A DNA stretch of 24,150 nucleotides from BP-133 sp040756995 (lineage in GTDB: Bacteria > Actinomycetota > Acidimicrobiia > IMCC26256 > BP-133), in NCBI GenBank assembly GCA_040756995.1, contig JBFLYK010000081.1, positions 1 to 24,150 of the forward strand. The letters run 5' to 3'. Each line of letters opens with the position of its first letter. The stretch's first letter is position 1. Positions 20,364-24,150 of the stretch are shown piece by piece. A model generated the notes under the pieces. That model saw only the letters and a program-made list of their open reading frames with translations, was not told where the DNA came from and ran no database searches. A program made the position numbers and the translations under genes.

Positions 20364-21208
20364 CGACCGTCGGCATCGTCCCCCATCCGCAGCGGGCCGG
20401 GGCCTACGCCGAGCGGGCGGCGCGGTTCCTCATCGCGCACGGCGTCGAGGTCCGCGTCCCGGCGCCCGACGCCACGGACGTCGGCCTCCCCGACCTGGCC
20501 CGGGACCTCGAGACGTTCCCCACCGGGCTCGACTTCGCCGTGTCGCTCGGCGGCGACGGGACGATGCTGCGGACGGTGGACCTCGTCGCCTCCCAGGGCG
20601 TGCCCGTGCTCGGGGTGAACCTCGGCCAGCTGGGCTTCCTCACCGAGGTGGAACCGGCCCAGCTGGAGGGGGCGCTGCGCCGGGCCCTGGCCGGCGAGTG
20701 CCAGATCTCCGAGCGGATGGTGCTCTCGGTGGTCGTCGACTCCGACGGGGAGGCAGCCGGGAAGTGGCTGGCCCTCAACGAGGCCGTCCTCGAGAAATGC
20801 AGCAGCGGCCATCTTGTGCGGTTGGCCGTGTCAATAAATGGGAAGTTCTTCACCACCTACGCCGCCGACGGGGTGATCGTGGCCACTCCGACGGGCTCGA
20901 CGGCGTACAACTTTTCCGCCCAGGGCCCCATTGTCTCCCCCAGCCACCGCTGCCTGATCCTCACCCCCGTGTCGCCCCACATGCTCTTTCACCGTTCGCT
21001 GGTACTCGGCCCCGAGGAGGAACTCGAATTCGAAGTGACCAGCCAGCTGCCCGTCGGGCTCGTCCTCGACGGGCGAGAGGTGGGTCGGCTCGCTCCGGGC
21101 GATAGCGTGATGACCACCCAGGGACCGCGGGCGGCCCGCATCATGACCCTCCACCCCCGTGACTTCCATCAGGTCCTGAAGGCGAAGTTCGGCCTGGCGG
21201 ACCGGTAG
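20360..21208 (+). CDS. nadK: NAD kinase
   Basis: The 282 residues contain the kinase motif SLGGDGTMLR (62-71), VNLGQLGFLTEV (86-97), the LNE motif (139-141), AADGVIVATPTGSTAY (168-183) and a C-terminal VLDGREVG. It phosphorylates NAD to NADP in the cytosol. GTG 20360 overlaps the tlyA stop, with GGAGGAGG (20345-20352) upstream. The segment from about 20790 to 21040 uses AT-ending codons far more than its surroundings, including TCA-ATA-AAT in a row at 20831-20839, yet the protein stays intact. In most actinobacteria recN follows; here steA does, after 11 nt. Confidence 0.95.
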   Translation: MTTVGIVPHPQRAGAYAERAARFLIAHGVEVRVPAPDATDVGLPDLARDLETFPTGLDFAVSLGGDGTMLRTVDLVASQGVPVLGVNLGQLGFLTEVEPAQLEGALRRALAGECQISERMVLSVVVDSDGEAAGKWLALNEAVLEKCSSGHLVRLAVSINGKFFTTYAADGVIVATPTGSTAYNFSAQGPIVSPSHRCLILTPVSPHMLFHRSLVLGPEEELEFEVTSQLPVGLVLDGREVGRLAPGDSVMTTQGPRAARIMTLHPRDFHQVLKAKFGLADR

Positions 21209-21212
21209 GGAG
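21207..21212 (+). promoter_or_regulatory. Shine-Dalgarno AGGGAG of steA, overlapping the nadK stop
   Basis: AGGGAG begins inside the nadK TAG codon and ends 7 nt before ATG 21220. It fixes the steA start and ties its translation to termination on nadK. Confidence 0.65.
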
Positions 21213-21219
21213 CCAGTCA

Positions 21220-22410
21220 ATGGCTATCGAGCAGTACTCCGAACCAGAGTTCAAGATCGATCCCGGGGAGATCGTCGTGGGTCCCGCCCGCGCCGATCGC
21301 AGGACGAAAGACCTGGTCAAGCGGCTCTGCCCCGGGGACATCGCCGTCATCGACCACGCCGACATCGACCGGGTGGCGGCCGAGAACCTCATCCGGGCGG
21401 CGCCCTCGGCGGTCGTCAACGCCTCAACGTCCTTCACCGGCCGCTACCCCCACGTCGGCCCGCTGCTCATCGCCGAGGCGGGGATCCCCCTCGTCGACGA
21501 CGTCGGCTCCGAGGTGCTCGAACTCGTCACCGAGGGGGAAGTGCTGCGGCTCGTCGGCGGCGACCTGTGGCGGGGCGATGAGTTCCTGGCCACCGGCCAG
21601 CGTCAGGAGGCCGACGACCTCGCCGAGCGGATCGTCCGGGCCCGGGCCGACATGGGCGCCGAGCTCGAGGCCTTCGCCATCAACACGCTGGAGTGGATCC
21701 GCCGGGAAGCGAAGCTCACCTTCGAGCCGCTGGTCCTCCCGCCGCTGCGGGCCGACTTCCGGGGCCGTCACGCCCTGGTGGTGGTGCGGGGCCACGACTA
21801 CCGCAGCGACCTCAAAGCCCTCCGGGCCTACATCCGGGAGTTCCAGCCGGTCCTGGTGGCCGTCGACGGCGGCGCCGACGCCCTCCTCGAGGTCGGGCTG
21901 CGGCCCGACATCATCATCGGCGACTTCGACTCGGTGTCGGAGGAGGCGCTGGTCTGCGGGGCCGACCTCGTCCACCACGTCCACCCCGACGGGCGGGCCC
22001 CGGGCCGGGAGAACCTCCTCCGCTACGGCGTCTCCTATGTCGAGTTCGTGGCCGAGGGCACCAGCGAAGACGTCGCCATGCTCCTGTCGGCCGAGGCGGG
22101 CGCCGAGCTCATCGTGGCCGTCGGCACCCACGCCAGCATGGTCGAGTTTCTCGACAAGGGCCGGGCCGGGATGGCCTCCACCTTCCTCACCCGCCTGCGG
22201 CTCGGCCCTCTCCTGGTCGACGCCAAGGGGGTGAACCGCCTCTACGAGACCCGCCTGCGCCGCCGTGACCTCGCCATGCTCATCGGTGCCGCCTTCCTGG
22301 CCATGCTGGTCGTCACCATCGTGTCGGAGCCGCTGCACGTCTTCCTCTCCGGCCTGTGGGTGGTGATCCGAGACGGCTGGCTGCGCATCGCGGACACGGT
22401 CGCCGGGTGA
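21220..22410 (+). CDS. steA: SteA-like putative cytokinetic ring protein
   Basis: The 396 residues match the SteA family (Rv1697/Cg1603 type). An N-terminal domain opens with IVVGPARADRRTKDLVKRL (18-36) and holds VVNASTSFTGRYPHVGP (65-81). A thiamin-pyrophosphokinase-like domain shows LVAVDGGADALLE (212-224) and IIIGDFDSVSEEAL (231-244). GTHASMVEFLDKGRAGMASTF (302-322) follows, then one membrane helix (about 351-370). In Corynebacterium, SteA and SteB act together at the division septum. The TPK-like fold is not known to make thiamine diphosphate in this family. Its stop overlaps the steB GTG (GTGA), consistent with a complex. Confidence 0.9.
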   Translation: MAIEQYSEPEFKIDPGEIVVGPARADRRTKDLVKRLCPGDIAVIDHADIDRVAAENLIRAAPSAVVNASTSFTGRYPHVGPLLIAEAGIPLVDDVGSEVLELVTEGEVLRLVGGDLWRGDEFLATGQRQEADDLAERIVRARADMGAELEAFAINTLEWIRREAKLTFEPLVLPPLRADFRGRHALVVVRGHDYRSDLKALRAYIREFQPVLVAVDGGADALLEVGLRPDIIIGDFDSVSEEALVCGADLVHHVHPDGRAPGRENLLRYGVSYVEFVAEGTSEDVAMLLSAEAGAELIVAVGTHASMVEFLDKGRAGMASTFLTRLRLGPLLVDAKGVNRLYETRLRRRDLAMLIGAAFLAMLVVTIVSEPLHVFLSGLWVVIRDGWLRIADTVAG

Positions 22411-23402
22411 TCAACTTCCGCTTCCATCTCGTCTCGCTGGTCGCCGTCTTCCTGGCGCTGGCCCTCGGAGTGGTGATGGGTTCCACGGTCATCGACCGGG
22501 CCATCGTCGACCGGCTCAGCGCCCAGATCGACTCGGTGAAGAAACGGGCCGACGCCGAGCGGGCCGAGAACCGGGCGCTGCGCGATCAGATGAAAGGGCT
22601 GGAGACGTTCATCGCCCAGTCCCAACCCCAGGTCACCGGCCGGCGCCTCAACCAGATCCCGGTCACCGTCGTGGCCGTGCGGGGCGTGCCGGCCGAAGAC
22701 GTGCGGGGCGCCGTTGACATTCTGAAGTCGGCCGGGGCGCTGGTACCCGGAGTCCTCTGGATCGAGGACGCCATGAGCGCCACCGATCCCAGCGCCCGCA
22801 CGAAGCTGGTGCAGGCGATGGGCGACTCGGGCCTGGCCACCGATGACCTCCGCCAGGTGGCGCTGGAGGCGCTCGGGAACCGGTTGGCCACCGGCGCCCG
22901 GGTCGTCACCGCCTCCACGCCGGCGCTGTCGGAGATCGACACGCTGGTGTCGTTGTCCGAGGCCGGGCTGGTGTCGTTCGACACCCTGGGCGGGGGTTCG
23001 GTGAAGCTCGACTCCTGGCCGGCGGCCAACACCCGGATGCTGATCATCGACGGCTCGCAGGCCCACTCGCCGCTGCCGGGCACGGTGTCGCTGCCGATCC
23101 TGCGGGCGGCGGCCGCCGCCGGCGGCCGGTTGGCGCTGGCCGAGGTGTTCCGGCCCACCGCCACCGTCAAGGAGCGGGGGGCCGTGGTGCGGGGCGTCCG
23201 GGAGGACCCGGCCCTGGCCCGGGTGATCTCCACGGTCGACGACCTCGACGACCTGCGGGGGCAGGTGGCGCTGACGCTGGCGGTGCAGGAGCTGGGGACG
23301 GGCCGGGCCGGCCACTACGGCGAGGGCCCGGGGGCCACCAGCCAGCTGCCGACGCCGGAGGCGGCGCCACCGGAGGGCGTCCCGGCCGCCGGAGGGAGAT
23401 GA
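22407..23402 (+). CDS. steB: SteB/MctB-family membrane-anchored coiled-coil protein
   Basis: The 331-residue product has an N-terminal membrane helix (FHLVSLVAVFLALALGVVMGS, 6-26), a heptad-like coiled coil (about 33-73) and an extracytoplasmic alpha/beta domain, then a Pro/Ala/Gly tail. This matches the family that includes mycobacterial MctB (Rv1698, often annotated as copper transporter) and corynebacterial SteB. I see no cysteine anywhere and only three histidines, so copper binding has no support in sequence. Pairing with SteA at the septum is the better inference. GTG 22407 overlaps the steA stop, and its own stop overlaps the murJ ATG (ATGA). Confidence 0.88.
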   Translation: MINFRFHLVSLVAVFLALALGVVMGSTVIDRAIVDRLSAQIDSVKKRADAERAENRALRDQMKGLETFIAQSQPQVTGRRLNQIPVTVVAVRGVPAEDVRGAVDILKSAGALVPGVLWIEDAMSATDPSARTKLVQAMGDSGLATDDLRQVALEALGNRLATGARVVTASTPALSEIDTLVSLSEAGLVSFDTLGGGSVKLDSWPAANTRMLIIDGSQAHSPLPGTVSLPILRAAAAAGGRLALAEVFRPTATVKERGAVVRGVREDPALARVISTVDDLDDLRGQVALTLAVQELGTGRAGHYGEGPGATSQLPTPEAAPPEGVPAAGGR

Positions 23403-24150
23403 GCGTCGTCACTCGAGGCGCGCCGGTGACGCCGGCGGCCGCGCCGGGCCTCGGACGGGCCGCCCGGCTCATGGGGGCGGCCACCGCCGTCTCCCGGCTC
23501 CTGGGGTTCGGGCGGGTGCTGGTCATCGCCGCCGTCCTCGGCACCACCGACCTGGGCAACATCTTCTCGGCCTCGAACTCTGTCTCCAACGTCCTCTTCG
23601 ACCTGCTGGCCGCCGGCGCCCTGTCGGCGGTGCTGGTGCCGGCCTTCGTGGAGCTGCTCGACCGGCGCGCCGACGGTGACGCCGAGCAACTGGCCGGAGC
23701 GCTGCTGGGCTGGTCGCTGGTCGTACTCGGCCCGATCTGCCTGGTCGGGGTGCTGGCCGCCCCGGCGCTGGCCCGGTTGCTGACCACCGGGACGGCCGAC
23801 CCGGCGGTGGCCGCCGGGCAGCAGGAGCTGGCGACGTTCCTGCTGCGGCTGTTCGTGCCCCAGGTCCTGCTCTACGCCCTGGGCGCGGTGAGCACCGCCG
23901 TCCTCCACGCCAAGCGCCACTTCACCGTGACGGCGGTGGCCCCCATCGGCAACACCGTCCTGATGGTGATCTGCCTGGTGACGTTCCGGGCCCTCCACGG
24001 CCCGGGCACGCCGGGGTTCGACCTCAGCGTGGGCGAACGGTGGGCCCTCGGCGCCGCCGGGACGCTGGGCGTGGCGGCCTTCGTCGGGATCCCGGCCGTG
24101 GCCCTGTGGCGGACCGGGTTCCGCCTCCGGCCCCGGGCGCCCCGGCCGGG
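23399..24150 (+). CDS. murJ: MurJ/MviN-type lipid II flippase, N-terminal part (truncated by the window end)
   Basis: About 250 codons are present and the frame runs off the window. After a short tail, ATAVSRLLGFGRVLVIAAVLG (about 28-48), then SNSVSNVLFDLLAAGALSAV (60-79) and LVPAFVELLDRR match the first helices and the conserved loop of MurJ proteins. LLRLFVPQVLLYALGAVSTA and LHAKRHFTVTAVAPIGNT match later ones. MurJ flips the peptidoglycan precursor lipid II across the membrane. ATG 23399 follows GGAGGGAG (23391-23398) with almost no spacer and overlaps the steB stop. Context with steA/steB suggests a division and wall-synthesis unit. Full length and C-terminal domains are unknown. Confidence 0.9.
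   Translation, partial: MSVVTRGAPVTPAAAPGLGRAARLMGAATAVSRLLGFGRVLVIAAVLGTTDLGNIFSASNSVSNVLFDLLAAGALSAVLVPAFVELLDRRADGDAEQLAGALLGWSLVVLGPICLVGVLAAPALARLLTTGTADPAVAAGQQELATFLLRLFVPQVLLYALGAVSTAVLHAKRHFTVTAVAPIGNTVLMVICLVTFRALHGPGTPGFDLSVGERWALGAAGTLGVAAFVGIPAVALWRTGFRLRPRAPRP

Overview
The window is chromosomal DNA from a very GC-rich actinobacterium. Four things point to Actinomycetota: the 23S rRNA carries the helix-54a insertion typical of high-GC Gram-positives; the 16S-23S spacer has the actinobacterial pattern and no tRNA; coding sequence is strongly biased to G/C at third codon positions, with many GTG and TTG starts; and the right-hand third keeps the actinobacterial order TPR gene / HAD phosphatase / tlyA / nadK / steA / steB (compare M. 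tuberculosis Rv1691-Rv1698). The 16S fragment reads most like Acidimicrobiia or a deep relative. That class-level call is inference by eye. No mobile element, CRISPR array, tRNA or phage gene was seen.

Layout. Positions 1-4060: the 3' part of 16S, a tRNA-free spacer, complete 23S, 5S and a strong hairpin terminator. A 26-bp stem flanks 23S and should be the RNase III processing stem. Positions 4125-5390: a TPR protein whose long charged, disordered N-terminal part is separated from its TPR part by one in-frame TAG. Positions 5387-6274 (minus): class I fructose-bisphosphate aldolase. Positions 6401-9335: korA-korB, the 2-oxoacid:ferredoxin oxidoreductase. Positions 9416-16286: a co-directional seven-gene block holding a complete branched-chain-amino-acid-type ABC importer (lipoprotein binding protein, two permeases, two ATPases). 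It is framed by an unrecognised exported membrane-anchored protein and a small two-TM protein with an Ada-like zinc motif. Positions 16249-17502 (minus): DUF1015 protein. Its start codon overlaps that of a divergent small TPR gene (17501-17917). Positions 17928-19490 (minus): rhomboid protease followed by a HAD-IIA phosphatase. Positions 19563-24150: tlyA-nadK-steA-steB-murJ, tightly overlapping, with murJ cut by the window end.

How the genes work together. The aldolase and KorAB are central carbon metabolism (glycolysis/gluconeogenesis and CoA-dependent oxidative decarboxylation of 2-oxoacids). The Liv-type block is an import system with two uncharacterised envelope partners and is the best candidate for something undescribed. 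The last block joins rRNA methylation and NADP supply to a division and cell-wall module: SteA, SteB and the lipid II flippase MurJ. recN, which normally lies between nadK and steA in actinobacteria, is missing there. Several isolated genes look leaderless (a TANNNT box 6-8 nt before the start and no Shine-Dalgarno), while genes inside operons overlap by GTGA or ATGA.
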